Assembly (NCBI RefSeq): GCF_900544955.1
Contig: NZ_UQXD01000002.1
Location: forward strand, 1 to 64,000
Origin: an uncultured Oscillibacter sp.
GTDB lineage: Bacteria > Bacillota > Clostridia > Oscillospirales > Oscillospiraceae
Direction: 5' to 3'
DNA length: 64,000 nt
Position 1 is the stretch's first letter, and the number at the start of each line of letters is the position of its first letter. The notes under the pieces were generated by a model that ran no database searches, was not told the origin of the DNA, and worked only from the letters and a program-made list of their open reading frames with translations. Shown here in pieces: positions 7,662 to 16,572 of the stretch. The position numbers and the translations under genes were made by a program.

Positions 7662-8669
7662 ATGAGCAAACTGACCATTCCCGCCGGATACCGGATGCCC
7701 CTGACCAACAACGAGCTCCAGCGGGCCATTGAGCTGATTCACGCGGACTTCCAGCACAACCTGACGGTGCGGCTGAACCTGCACCGGGTCTCCGCCCCGC
7801 TGTTCGTGGACGGGTCCACCGGCCTGAACGACGACCTCAACGGCGTGGAGCGCCCCGTCTCCTTCGACATTCCCGACGTGGGCACCAGCGGCCAGGTGGT
7901 CCACTCCCTGGCCAAGTGGAAGCGGCTGGCCCTGAAGCGGTACGAGTTCAAGCTGGGCACCGGCCTCTACACCGACATGAACGCCATCCGCCGGGACGAG
8001 GAGGTGGACAATCTCCACTCCATCTACGTGGACCAGTGGGATTGGGAGAAGCACATCGACGCCCAGAACCGGAACGTGGAATACCTCAAGGAGACCGTCC
8101 GGGACATCGTGGGCTGCATCTGCGACACCTCCACCGCCCTGCGCAACGCCTTCCCCGCCCTGACCTTCAAACCCGTGCGGAAAGTTCACTTCCTCACCAC
8201 CCAGGAGCTGGAGGACCGCTACCCGGACCTGACCCCCAACCAGCGGGAGACCGCCGTGTGCCGGGAGTACCAGACCGTGTTCCTCATGCAGATCGGCAAG
8301 ACCCTCCGCTCCGGCACCAAGCACGACGGCCGGGCCCCGGACTACGACGACTGGGAGCTCAACGGCGATATCCTCATGTGGAACCCGGTGCTGGAGGACC
8401 GGTTCGAGCTGTCCTCCATGGGCATCCGGGTGGACGCCTCCACCCTGGACCGCCAGCTGAAGCTGGCGGGCTGCGAGGACCGGCGGCGCCTGCCCTTCCA
8501 CCAGATGCTCCTGCAGGGCCAGTTGCCCCAGTCCATCGGCGGCGGCATCGGCCAGTCCCGGCTGTGCATGCTGCTGCTGGGCCCCTGCCACATCGGCGAG
8601 GTCCAGGCCAGCCTCTGGGACCAGGAGACCCTGGATACCTGCGAAAAGGCCGGCATCACGCTGCTGTAA
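7662..8669 (+). CDS. asnA: Aspartate-ammonia ligase (asparagine synthetase A)
   Basis: Makes asparagine from aspartate, ammonia and ATP, using a class II synthetase-like fold. The 335-residue length matches the family. Recognisable stretches include VQ/DVGTSGQVVHSLAKWKR, the IYVDQWDWE motif near residue 125, IRxDExxDNLHS just before it, and GGGIGQSRLCMLLL near residue 295, which is the class II motif 3. It lies 38 bases after the SpoIIM-like gene and ends at a strong hairpin, so it may be the last gene of the gltX unit. Confidence 0.95.
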   Translation: MSKLTIPAGYRMPLTNNELQRAIELIHADFQHNLTVRLNLHRVSAPLFVDGSTGLNDDLNGVERPVSFDIPDVGTSGQVVHSLAKWKRLALKRYEFKLGTGLYTDMNAIRRDEEVDNLHSIYVDQWDWEKHIDAQNRNVEYLKETVRDIVGCICDTSTALRNAFPALTFKPVRKVHFLTTQELEDRYPDLTPNQRETAVCREYQTVFLMQIGKTLRSGTKHDGRAPDYDDWELNGDILMWNPVLEDRFELSSMGIRVDASTLDRQLKLAGCEDRRRLPFHQMLLQGQLPQSIGGGIGQSRLCMLLLGPCHIGEVQASLWDQETLDTCEKAGITLL

Positions 8670-8690
8670 CGTGCTTTTCCTATACAGAAA

Positions 8691-8729
8691 GAGAGGCCCC
8701 TCTCCCACGGGAGAGGGGCCTCTCTTTGT
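8691..8729. terminator. Strong terminator between asnA and the flavodiiron gene
   Basis: GAGAGGCCCCTCTCC and its exact complement form a 15-bp stem around a 4-base loop, followed by a T-rich stretch. It sits between convergent genes and can serve both. Confidence 0.8.
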
Positions 8730-8736
8730 TCTCGTC

Positions 8737-9948
8737 TCAGCCCAGGATGTCCGCCGCCAGGGCGTCCGCCAGGGCCAGCAGCGCGGCGCGCTGGTCCTCC
8801 TTCACGGCGGAGCGGATGCTGACGGTGTCCTCCAGCACCGTCATGTTCTTCATGGCGCCCACCGCCTCCCCCATCAGCTTGCCGGCCTGGGGGCCCCAGG
8901 TGCCGTTTTCGATGAGGGCCACGGTGCGATTCTGGAAGTTGTGGGCCTTCAAATCCAGAAGGAAGGACTCCATGGGGGTGAAGATGCCGTTGTTGTAAGT
9001 GGCCGACGCCAGCACCAGGTGGCTGTAGCGGAAGGCCTCCCCCACCAGGTGGGAGACCGGGCAGTGGGACAGGTCGTACAGCGCGATCTTCTCCACGCCC
9101 CGCTCTGCCAGCCGGGCCGCCACGATCTCCGCGGCGTTTTCCGTGTTGCCGTAGACGGAGGCGCAGGCGATGAGGACGCCCTGCTCCTCCGGGGCATAGG
9201 TGCTCCAGGCCCGGTATTTCTCCACAAACCAGGGGATGTCCCGCCGCCAGATGGGGCCGTGGAGGGGGCAGAGCATCCGGATGTCCAGCCCCGCCGTCTT
9301 CTTCAGCAGGGACTGGACCTGCACGCCGTACTTGCCCACGATGTTGGCGTAGTACCGCCTGGCGTCCGCCAGCCACTCCCCCGGAAAGTCCAGCTTGTCC
9401 GCAAACAGGTGGCCGCTGAGGGCGCCGAAGGTGCCGAAGGCGTCGGCGGAGAAGAGCATTCCGCCCGCCGTGTCGTAGGTCACCATCACCTCCGGCCAGT
9501 GGACCATGGGGGCCATGAGGAAGGTAAAGCAGTGGCGGCCGGTGGAGAGGCTGTCCCCCTCCTTCACGGTGACGCTGCGCTCCGTCACGTCGGCGGCGAA
9601 AAACTGGCCGATCATAGCCATGGTCTTGGCGCTGCCCACCACCCGGGCCCCGGGATACCGGCGTAGCACCTCCCCTAGTGTGGCGGCGTGGTCCGGCTCC
9701 ATGTGGTTCACCACCACATAGTCCAGCTCCCGGCCCGCCAGGCCCCAGGTCAGGTTCTCAAAAAACCGCTCGCCGATGGAGCTGTCCACCGTGTCCAGCA
9801 GCACGGTCTTTTCATCCAGCACCAGATAGGCATTATAGGATACCCCGCGGGGAATGGGAAAGACGTTTTCAAATAGAGCCTGCCGCCGGTCGGAGCCTCC
9901 CACATAGAGGACGTCCGGTGCAATGGACTGCACACAATGCATAGCCAT
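8737..9948 (-). CDS. fprA: FprA-family A-type flavoprotein (flavodiiron protein)
   Basis: A cytoplasmic O2 or NO reductase used by anaerobes to remove trace oxygen. The 403-residue chain has a metallo-beta-lactamase-like di-iron domain (about 1-250) with NHMEPDHAATLG as the H-x-E-x-D-H ligand motif, then a flavodoxin domain (about 255-403) with ASVYGNTENAAE as the FMN phosphate loop. There is no rubredoxin extension, so electrons come from a separate carrier. GAAGGGAAG lies just upstream of the start. It has its own promoter and is monocistronic. Confidence 0.93.
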   Translation of the reverse strand: MAMHCVQSIAPDVLYVGGSDRRQALFENVFPIPRGVSYNAYLVLDEKTVLLDTVDSSIGERFFENLTWGLAGRELDYVVVNHMEPDHAATLGEVLRRYPGARVVGSAKTMAMIGQFFAADVTERSVTVKEGDSLSTGRHCFTFLMAPMVHWPEVMVTYDTAGGMLFSADAFGTFGALSGHLFADKLDFPGEWLADARRYYANIVGKYGVQVQSLLKKTAGLDIRMLCPLHGPIWRRDIPWFVEKYRAWSTYAPEEQGVLIACASVYGNTENAAEIVAARLAERGVEKIALYDLSHCPVSHLVGEAFRYSHLVLASATYNNGIFTPMESFLLDLKAHNFQNRTVALIENGTWGPQAGKLMGEAVGAMKNMTVLEDTVSIRSAVKEDQRAALLALADALAADILG

Positions 9949-9979
9949 GCTTCCCTTCGTGAAGAGTTTTTACAGGGTG

Positions 9980-10008
9980 AGTCTATACAAACCCGCCGGA
10001 TTTGTCAA
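9980..10008 (-). promoter_or_regulatory. Sigma-A promoter of fprA
   Basis: On the minus strand a consensus TTGACA and TAGACT are 17 bases apart, about 32 bases upstream of the ATG. Confidence 0.65.
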
Positions 10009-10027
10009 GAAAAAACCGGACTGTGGC

Positions 10028-10060
10028 AAAAAAAGGGCCCCCGGCGCTGCGGGGGCCCCG
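10028..10060 (-). terminator. Rho-independent terminator of the HbpS-like gene
   Basis: GGGGCCCCCGC / GCCGGGGGCCC forms a GC-rich hairpin on the minus strand followed by seven T residues, three bases after the stop of the gene at 10063. Confidence 0.85.
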
Positions 10061-10062
10061 CT

Positions 10063-10554
10063 TTATTCCGCCTCGTCCAGGTTGACGCCCAGCATCTCGC
10101 TGATGGACTCCACCAGCAGCCGGTGGTCCTGCAGGTGGGGCAGGCCGGAGCAGGCCACCGCGCCCACCACGCCGGTGCCCGCCACGGTGATGGGGAAGCC
10201 GCCGCCCAGGATGGCGTAGTCCGCCTCCGGCAGCCGCCAGTCCCGCCACAGGTCCTTCCCCTCGCTCTCCAGGGTCTGCCCGGCCCGGAGGCTGCTCATC
10301 TGGGCCACCTGCACCGTGTTCTGCTTGCGCCGGATCCAAAGGGCATGGCGGGCGTTGCTGCCCTCCATGGCGTAGTGAAAGAGCTGGGTGCCGTTCCGGG
10401 TGATGTCCACCGCCACGGCCACTCCCCAGGCCTTGGCCTTTTCCACGATCCGCAGGCCCAGGGCCAGGGCGTCCTCGTTGGAAAATGCGGGAAAGCGCAG
10501 CAGCGCCTCCTCCCGCTCCCGGCGGGCCAGTTCCTTGCTCAGCTTTTCATCCAT
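10063..10554 (-). CDS. HbpS-like/UPF0303 haem-degrading-domain protein
   Basis: A 163-residue protein of the GlcG/HbpS-like family (PF03928). The C-terminal half shows the family's Gly-rich signature, LGGGFPITVAGTGVVGAVAC followed by a conserved HLQDH stretch, and the middle has WIRRKQNTV as in UPF0303 members. Relatives are cofactor-binding or sensory proteins of unclear role, some binding haem. The ATG at 10554 was chosen because the upstream 23 codons are low-complexity Gly/Arg and unlike the family. It is read toward fprA but ends at its own terminator, so it is a separate unit. Confidence 0.8.
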   Translation of the reverse strand: MDEKLSKELARREREEALLRFPAFSNEDALALGLRIVEKAKAWGVAVAVDITRNGTQLFHYAMEGSNARHALWIRRKQNTVQVAQMSSLRAGQTLESEGKDLWRDWRLPEADYAILGGGFPITVAGTGVVGAVACSGLPHLQDHRLLVESISEMLGVNLDEAE

Positions 10555-10651
10555 CGTTCTCCGCCTTTCTCCGCCGGCCCGCAGGCCGGGTCCTTGCCCT
10601 CTATTATACCAGCCCGGCCTCATATTGCAAGGGCGGGCCCGTCTCCCAACC

Positions 10652-10679
10652 TTGTATTTTCAAAAATATATGCTATACT
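10652..10679 (+). promoter_or_regulatory. Sigma-A promoter of the glycerol dehydrogenase-like gene
   Basis: TTGTAT and TATACT are separated by 16 bases, in an AT-rich pocket. AGGAGG precedes the ATG at 10736. Confidence 0.7.
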
Positions 10680-10735
10680 GAAGACATTCCCAAATGCTTC
10701 GGGTCAAAATACAATTTATCAGGAGGTAGAGTCCA

Positions 10736-11851
10736 ATGCCCGCAGGTAAAGCCAAAGAATGCCGCTGTTTCCAATCCCCGTCCCGTTATATGCAGGGACC
10801 GGGCCTCATCCGCCGCCTTCCCAAATTCGCCGCCAACTTCGGCAAGACGGCGCTGCTGATCATTGATCCCTATTTCTATGACGATTTCTCCGTCCGCGTG
10901 CCCAAGATGTTTGAAGAGGCGGGCATGAAGGCCTACTCCGTGAAGTTCCCCGGCTACGCCGGCCACAAGGAGCTGGACGAGCTGGTGGCCTACGTCAAGA
11001 CCCTGCCCGAGGTGCCGGACACCTTCATCGGCATGGGCGGCGGCCAGGCCATGGACATCAACAAGGCGGTGGCCGCCACCTACCGCAAGAACTGGATCAG
11101 CTTCGCCACCGCCCTGACCACCGACGCCCCCACCTTCACCCATACCATCATCAACAACCCCGGCGCCCAGAATGAGCTGATGTTCCACTACAAGAACCCG
11201 GATTACGTGGTGGTGGACACGGAGATCACGATTCAGAGCCCCGCTTGGATGCTGACCTCCGGCATCGGCGACGCCCTGGCCACCTACATCGAGGCCCAGG
11301 CCTCCTTCGCCAACAACAACGTCTGCAACTCCGGCCTGGACGACTACCGCCCCAGCATGCTGGGCATGGCCGCCGCCAAGCTGTGCTACGACATCCTGCT
11401 CAAGGACGGCGTGGCCGCCATCCGGGCCGCCAAGGAGCACCTGCGGACCCCCGCCTATGAAAACGTGGTGGAGGCCGCCACCCTGCTCTCCGGCGTGGGC
11501 TGCGAGAACACCGGCGTCTCCATCGCCCACGGCCTCCAGGCCGGCTTTGCCGTGCTGCCCAAGCACTTCCCCCACGGCACCGGCGTGGGCTACTGCGTGC
11601 TGGTGCAGCTGATCGTGCAGAACGACGAGCGCTTCGAAGAGGTCTTCCAGTTCAACAAGGCCGTGGGCCTGCCCGTGTGCACCGGAGACCTGGAGATTCC
11701 CGCCGACCAGCGGGACGCCATCCTGGAGGAGCTGGTGGACGGCGTTTACGGCAAGCGCTGGAACGTCACCAACGAGCCCTTCTTCTTCGAGAAGAGCACG
11801 CTGCTGGACGCCATCAAGTATCTGGACGCCTACGCCGCGGAGCACAAATAA
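10736..11851 (+). CDS. gldA: Glycerol dehydrogenase-like, iron-containing alcohol dehydrogenase
   Basis: A 371-residue NAD-dependent polyol dehydrogenase of the GldA branch, normally oxidising glycerol to dihydroxyacetone. Motifs in order are GMGGGQAMDINKAVA (about residue 98, NAD phosphate loop), SGIGDALATYIEA (metal Asp), SIAHGLQAG (metal His, about 262) and KHFPHGTGVGYC (metal His, about 279). The N-terminal 20 residues carry two Cys and differ from typical GldA. AGGAGG precedes the ATG. Promoter and terminator bracket it as a single-gene unit. Other polyols are possible substrates. Confidence 0.88.
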   Translation: MPAGKAKECRCFQSPSRYMQGPGLIRRLPKFAANFGKTALLIIDPYFYDDFSVRVPKMFEEAGMKAYSVKFPGYAGHKELDELVAYVKTLPEVPDTFIGMGGGQAMDINKAVAATYRKNWISFATALTTDAPTFTHTIINNPGAQNELMFHYKNPDYVVVDTEITIQSPAWMLTSGIGDALATYIEAQASFANNNVCNSGLDDYRPSMLGMAAAKLCYDILLKDGVAAIRAAKEHLRTPAYENVVEAATLLSGVGCENTGVSIAHGLQAGFAVLPKHFPHGTGVGYCVLVQLIVQNDERFEEVFQFNKAVGLPVCTGDLEIPADQRDAILEELVDGVYGKRWNVTNEPFFFEKSTLLDAIKYLDAYAAEHK

Positions 11852-11867
11852 CCACCGTTTGGCTTTC

Positions 11868-11903
11868 AAAGGGGGCATGTACTGCGTACATGCCCCCTTT
11901 GCT
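11868..11903 (+). terminator. Terminator after the glycerol dehydrogenase-like gene
   Basis: AAAGGGGGCATGTAC / GTACATGCCCCCTT forms a near-perfect 15-bp hairpin with a 3-base loop, followed by a short T-containing tail. A close copy of this hairpin recurs at 12110-12138. Confidence 0.75.
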
Positions 11904-12210
11904 TGTTGAATAAGCCGGAATCATGCCTGGCGCGGCTGAGGAACGCCATGTGCCGGCAGCCCGCCCGGATGGGATCGGGTGCCGGCAAACAGCCTGCGGG
12001 GCAAGCGCCCGCTCCGCAAAGCCGCAAATACCAGGCCCGCCGGAGCGGGCCTGGTATTTGCGGCATGTTCAGGCTGCCTGGAAAATCCGAAGAATTTGAT
12101 CGACAGCCTGGGGGTATGTACGCAGTACATGCCGCCCTTGTTTTTGCCGGACACCACGATGGCCGCTCCCACAGGTTCTGCAAGACGGGCGCCCCGCCCT
12201 CAGCCTGGCC
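11904..12210. other. Gene-free patch with several nested inverted repeats
   Basis: No convincing reading frame. The patch holds a 12-bp inverted repeat at 11951-11987 (TGCCGGCA arms), a perfect 20-bp stem with a 4-base loop at 12021-12064, and at 12110-12138 a second copy of the hairpin that ends the gldA-like gene. Three short arms, CAGCCTG (11990), CAGGCTG (12070) and CAGCCTG (12104), could pair in two alternative ways. It may be a small non-autonomous repeat, a structured RNA, or a decayed gene tail. Confidence 0.6.
12021..12064. repeat. Perfect 20-bp inverted repeat with 4-base loop
   Basis: The arm GCCGCAAATACCAGGCCCGC is followed by CGGA and its exact reverse complement. No T-run follows on either strand, so it is not an ordinary terminator. 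Confidence 0.85.
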
Positions 12211-12262
12211 AAAAAAGGAAAGCGGCACTGTCGGGATCTCTCCCGGACAGTGCCGTTTTTTC
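12211..12262 (-). terminator. Terminator of the V-ATPase operon
   Basis: CGGCACTGTC / GACAGTGCCG with further GGGA/TCCC pairing forms the stem. On the minus strand it is followed by a T-rich stretch (complement of AAAAAAGGAAAG), 25 bases after the subunit D stop; a T-run also follows on the plus strand. Confidence 0.8.
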
Positions 12263-12286
12263 TGCTCACGCCGGTCCGAACCGCGG

Positions 12287-13000
12287 TCAGCTCTCCTGGG
12301 GTGCCTCGCCCGAACCGCCGAAGGTCCGCATCACCCGCTCGTCCGCCTCCCGCTTCTCTTCGATGGACTGCTTGAGGATCATGTCCTTCACCTTCATCAG
12401 GCGGGTGGTGGTGGCGCGGTCGTTTTCGTCCAGCTTCATGGTGATATACCGGATGGCCTCCTGGGTGTTGGGAATCATCACATACTCCAGGGCGTTGACC
12501 CGGCGGCGGGTCTTTTCGATCTCCTCCGCCATCAGCTGGGCGGACTTCTCAATCTCCGCCAGCTTCAGCATCTTCTGAAACACCCGGCCCAGGGCGTCCA
12601 CCGCCGTGTCCAGCTCGCCGGAGGTGGCGGCGAAGCCGTAGGGATAGATGTCCGAGTCCGAGTGGGTGCGGGTCTGGAAATGGTACACCGGCACGTTGAC
12701 GGACATGATGTTCTTGCTGCTCTGAGTCAGCTCCACGCTCTGCTTGGGGTACAGCAGCGCCTGCTCCAGCGCCTCGGAGCTCATGAGGGCGGAGGCCACG
12801 GTGAAGGCCTTATGGACCTTCATCAGCTCCTCCTCCACCTCCGCCCGGAGGGCCCGGACCTCCCGGACCGTGTCCAGGAACTGCTTCATCAGCTCATCCC
12901 GCTTGTCTTTGAGAAGCTTGTGGCCCCGCTGGGCGGTGCGGAGCTTCCCCTTGAGCCGGGTCAGCTCCATACGGGTGGGGTTCACCGTGATATTCGCCAT
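12287..13000 (-). CDS. atpD: V-type ATP synthase subunit D (central stalk)
   Basis: The rotor shaft subunit that links the A3B3 head to the membrane ring. The 237-residue protein begins with the family hallmark NPTRMELTRLKGKL and is long helical coiled coil at both ends (about 10-75 and 130-200), as the family needs to form the antiparallel shaft. GAGGGGTGAG precedes the ATG. It is the last gene of the nine-gene operon, 13 bases after subunit B. The C-terminus is Gly/Glu-rich and probably free. Confidence 0.94.
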   Translation of the reverse strand: MANITVNPTRMELTRLKGKLRTAQRGHKLLKDKRDELMKQFLDTVREVRALRAEVEEELMKVHKAFTVASALMSSEALEQALLYPKQSVELTQSSKNIMSVNVPVYHFQTRTHSDSDIYPYGFAATSGELDTAVDALGRVFQKMLKLAEIEKSAQLMAEEIEKTRRRVNALEYVMIPNTQEAIRYITMKLDENDRATTTRLMKVKDMILKQSIEEKREADERVMRTFGGSGEAPQES

Positions 13001-13013
13001 GGCTCACCCCTCC

Positions 13014-14399
13014 TCATGCCTGGTCTTTTTTCGGCCAGTACTTCTCGATCAGCTCCGGCTTGATGCGCTTGAGCTCGCTCTTGGGCAGGATGCTCAAAAG
13101 CTCCCAGCCCAGATCCAGGGTCTCCTCGATGGAGCGGTTCTCCTCGTAGCCCTGGTTCACGTAGCGCTTTTCAAACTCGTCGGCAAATTTGGCATACAGC
13201 AGGTCCGTGGGGGTCAGGGCGGCCTCGCCCAGGATGCTCATCAGCTCCTTGTTGTCCTTGCCGGTGGCGTAGGCGGCAAAGAGCTGGTTCATGGTGCCGG
13301 CGTGGTCCTCCCGGGTTTTGCCCTCGCCGATGCCCTTGTCCTTCAGGCGGCTCAGAGAGGGCAGCACGTCCACGGGGGGATGGATGCCCTGGCGGTACAG
13401 CGCCCGGCTCAGGATGATCTGGCCCTCGGTGATATAGCCCGTCAAATCCGGGATGGGGTGGGTCTTGTCGTCCTCGGGCATGGTCAGAATGGGGATCAGC
13501 GTGATGGAGCCGGGGCAGCCCAGGCGGCGGCCCGCCCGCTCGTAGAGGGTGGCCAGGTCCGTGTAGAGATAGCCGGGGAAGCCGCGGCGGCCCGGGACCT
13601 CCTTCTTGGCGGCGGAGACCTCCCGCAGGGCCTCGGCATAGTTGGTGATGTCGGTCATGATGACCAGCACGTGCATCCCCTTTTCAAAGGCCAGATACTC
13701 CGCGGCGGTCAGGGCCATCCGGGGGGTGGAGATGCGCTCCACCGCCGGATCGTTGGCCAGGTTGGAAAAGAGCACCGTCCGGTCGATGGCGCCGGTGCGG
13801 CGGAACTCGCTGACGAAGAACTCCGACTCCTCGAAGGTGATGCCGATGGCGGCGAACACCACGGCGAAGTTGGAGGCCTCGTCTCCCCGGACCTTGGCCT
13901 GGCGGGCGATCTGGGCCGCCAAGTTGGCGTGGGGCAGGCCGGAGCCGGAGAAAATGGGCAGCTTCTGGCCCCGGACCAGGGTGTTCAGCCCGTCGATGGT
14001 GCTGACGCCGGTCTGGATGAACTCGTTGGGATAGTCCCGGGCGGCGGGGTTCATGGGCAGGCCGTTGATGTCCCGGTACTCCTCCGGCAGGATGTCGGGG
14101 CCGCCGTCGATGGGCTGGCCCATGCCGTTGAACACCCGGCCCAGCATGTCGCCGGAGACGCCCAGCTGCAGGGGATGGCCCAGGAAGCGGACCTTGGCCC
14201 CGGCCATGTTGATGCCGGCGGCGGACTCAAACAGCTGGACCACGGCGGTGTCGCCGTTGACCTCCAGCACCTTGCCCCGGCGGATGTCGCCGCTTTGCAG
14301 CTCCACCTCCACCAGCTCGTCGTAGGTGACGTTTTCCACCATGCGGACCATCATCAGCGGGCTGACGATCTCCTCCACGGTTCTGTATTCACGAATCAT
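13014..14399 (-). CDS. atpB: V-type ATP synthase subunit B
   Basis: The non-catalytic nucleotide-binding subunit of the A3B3 hexamer. The 461-residue chain has the N-terminal barrel, [17 protein letters not shown] in place of a true P-loop, and the typical [15 protein letters not shown] and [15 protein letters not shown] stretches. The ATG overlaps the subunit A stop as ATGA, so the two head subunits are translationally coupled, which helps equal output. Confidence 0.97.
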   Translation of the reverse strand: MIREYRTVEEIVSPLMMVRMVENVTYDELVEVELQSGDIRRGKVLEVNGDTAVVQLFESAAGINMAGAKVRFLGHPLQLGVSGDMLGRVFNGMGQPIDGGPDILPEEYRDINGLPMNPAARDYPNEFIQTGVSTIDGLNTLVRGQKLPIFSGSGLPHANLAAQIARQAKVRGDEASNFAVVFAAIGITFEESEFFVSEFRRTGAIDRTVLFSNLANDPAVERISTPRMALTAAEYLAFEKGMHVLVIMTDITNYAEALREVSAAKKEVPGRRGFPGYLYTDLATLYERAGRRLGCPGSITLIPILTMPEDDKTHPIPDLTGYITEGQIILSRALYRQGIHPPVDVLPSLSRLKDKGIGEGKTREDHAGTMNQLFAAYATGKDNKELMSILGEAALTPTDLLYAKFADEFEKRYVNQGYEENRSIEETLDLGWELLSILPKSELKRIKPELIEKYWPKKDQA

Positions 14400-16168
14400 C
14401 TCTCCTCACCTCCCTGGGCGGCCGCGGCGGCGATCTCCTGCTCCATCTCCACCTGAATCTGGGCGTAAACCGCCGGATACTCCTCCACCGGCACGCTCTT
14501 GGCCCGGCCAATCTTCTCCCGGGCCGGGATTTCAAACAGCTTCGCGGCCTGTGCGCCCTGGGCGATGGCGTCCCGGCACAGCTCATCGTAGCGGATCACC
14601 AGCTCCAGCAGCTTCTCCTGCCGGTCGTAGGCGGAGAAGCCGTCGATATCGGTGAAGGCGTTCTGCTGGAGGAAGTCCTCCCGGACCATCCGGGCCACCT
14701 CCAGCGTCAGCTGGTCGGCGGGGGACAGGGCATCCTTGCCCACCAGCTGGACAATCTCGTTGAGGCTGGACTCGCTTTGCAGGATGCTCATGGCCTTGGT
14801 GCGGTTGCGCATGAAGGCCTCCCCCAGATTCTCGTCAAACCAGGGCTTCAGGGAGTCCAGGTAGAGGGAGTAGGAGTTCAGCCAGTTGATGGCGGGGAAG
14901 TGCCGCTTGTAGGCCAGGGACGCGTCCAGGGCCCAGAACACCTTCACGATGCGCATGGTGGCCTGGGAGACGGGCTCGGAGAGGTCGCCGCCGGGAGGCG
15001 ACACGGCGCCCACGGCGGTGAGGCTGCCCCGGCGCTCGTCGGAGCCGATGCACTCCACGCTGCCGGCCCGCTCGTAGAACTGGGCCAGACGGGAGCTGAG
15101 GTAGGCGGGATAGCCCTCCTCGCCGGGCATCTCCTCCAGCCGGCCGGACATCTCCCGCAGCGCCTCGGCCCAGCGGGAGGTGGAGTCCGCGATGACGGCC
15201 ACGTCGTAGCCCATGTCCCGGAAGTACTCGGCGATGGTGATGCCGGTGTAGACGCTGGCCTCCCGGGCGGCCACGGGCATGTCGGAGGTGTTGGCGATCA
15301 GCACCGTCCGCTTCATCAGCGACTCCCCGGTGCGGGGATCCTTCAGCTCCGGGAACTCCCGGAGCACGTCGGTCATCTCGTTGCCCCGCTCGCCGCAGCC
15401 GATGTAGACCACAATATCCACGTCGGACCACTTGGCCAGCTGGTGCTGCACCACGGTCTTGCCGGAGCCGAAGGGGCCGGGCACGGCGGCGGTGCCGCCC
15501 TTGGCGATGGGGAACATGGTGTCGATGACCCGCTGGCCGGAGCACAGGGGCCGCTTGGGCGGATACTTCTTCTCATAGGGGCGGCCCACCCGGACGGGCC
15601 ACTTCTGGGCCATGGTCAGCGGCACCTCCGCGCCGTCGTCGGTTTGCAGGACGGCGATGGTCTCCGTCACGTTGAAGGAGCCGCTCTGGATCTCCCGGAG
15701 GGTGCCGCTCATCTTGGGGGGCACCATGATCTTGTGGAGCACGGAGGCCGTCTCCGGCACGGTGCCCAGAATGTCGCCGCCGGTGACGCGGTCCCCCGCC
15801 TTGGCCGTGGCGGTGAACTCCCATTTCTTCTCATGGTCCAGGGCGGAGACCTCCACGCCCCGGGTGATGCAGGCGCCCACCTTCTCCACGATCTTCTCCA
15901 GCGGGCGCTGAATGCCGTCGTAAATACCCTCGATCATGCCAGGGCCCAGCTCCACGCTCATGGGGGCGCCGGTGGTGACCACCTCTGCCCCGGGGCCTAG
16001 GCCCGAGGTCTCCTCGTAGACCTGGATGGAGGCGGAGTCGCCCTTCATGGTCAAAATCTCGCCGATCAGGCGCTGGGGGCCCACCCGGACCACGTCGGAC
16101 ATATTGGCGTCCGCCAGGCCCGTGGCCACCACCAGCGGCCCGGAAACTTTCACAACTTTACCGCTCAA
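14396..16168 (-). CDS. atpA: V-type ATP synthase catalytic subunit A
   Basis: The catalytic ATPase subunit, 590 residues. It has the Walker A motif GPFGSGKTV at about residue 232, [12 protein letters not shown] after it, [14 protein letters not shown], and the extra non-homologous domain at about 110-190 that sets V-type A subunits apart from F-type beta. The start codon is TTG at 16168, read as the start because AGAAGG lies 9 bases upstream and the family's VSGPLVVA begins right after it. It is the seventh gene of the operon. Confidence 0.97.
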   Translation of the reverse strand: MSGKVVKVSGPLVVATGLADANMSDVVRVGPQRLIGEILTMKGDSASIQVYEETSGLGPGAEVVTTGAPMSVELGPGMIEGIYDGIQRPLEKIVEKVGACITRGVEVSALDHEKKWEFTATAKAGDRVTGGDILGTVPETASVLHKIMVPPKMSGTLREIQSGSFNVTETIAVLQTDDGAEVPLTMAQKWPVRVGRPYEKKYPPKRPLCSGQRVIDTMFPIAKGGTAAVPGPFGSGKTVVQHQLAKWSDVDIVVYIGCGERGNEMTDVLREFPELKDPRTGESLMKRTVLIANTSDMPVAAREASVYTGITIAEYFRDMGYDVAVIADSTSRWAEALREMSGRLEEMPGEEGYPAYLSSRLAQFYERAGSVECIGSDERRGSLTAVGAVSPPGGDLSEPVSQATMRIVKVFWALDASLAYKRHFPAINWLNSYSLYLDSLKPWFDENLGEAFMRNRTKAMSILQSESSLNEIVQLVGKDALSPADQLTLEVARMVREDFLQQNAFTDIDGFSAYDRQEKLLELVIRYDELCRDAIAQGAQAAKLFEIPAREKIGRAKSVPVEEYPAVYAQIQVEMEQEIAAAAAQGGEER

Positions 16169-16236
16169 TACAAGTAACCTTCTTTCAGGATAAATTCGCC
16201 AGAAGGAATGGGGCCTTCCGCGCCGCTGCGGTCCTC

Positions 16237-16557
16237 TCAGAGGATATCCGCCCCCACCGCCCGCTCAATGGAGCGCTGGATGCTCTCCCGGCCGATGCCG
16301 AGGGACCCCTCCCGGCCGGGAATCAGGATGATGGCGGGCCGCAGCTCATCTTTGTAGCGGGCCAGCACGTCGGCCATGTCCTTGGCCAGCTGCTCCGTCA
16401 GGTAAATCACCGCGCAGCCGCCGTCCCTGGCCAGGTCCCGCACCCGCTCCCGGGCCTCCTCCGCGGAGGTGACGGGGTAGGTGTCCAGCCCCAGGGCCCG
16501 GAAACCCATGACGGATTCCCAATCGCCCACTGCGGCGATCCGATACGTTGTAGCCAT
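16237..16557 (-). CDS. atpF: V-type ATP synthase subunit F
   Basis: A small rotor-shaft partner of subunit D, 106 residues, with an alternating beta/alpha fold. Family marks are [17 protein letters not shown] at the N-terminus, VIYLTEQLA in the middle and [12 protein letters not shown] toward the end, after which a C-terminal helix can reach up along the shaft. It is coded between subunits C and A. Confidence 0.92.
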   Translation of the reverse strand: MATTYRIAAVGDWESVMGFRALGLDTYPVTSAEEARERVRDLARDGGCAVIYLTEQLAKDMADVLARYKDELRPAIILIPGREGSLGIGRESIQRSIERAVGADIL

Positions 16558-16572
16558 GTCTCTCCTCCCGCC

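Noticed and set aside
12069..12269. Short minus-strand frames in the hairpin patch
   Set aside because: They overlap inverted repeats, lack ribosome sites and have no protein-like sequence.
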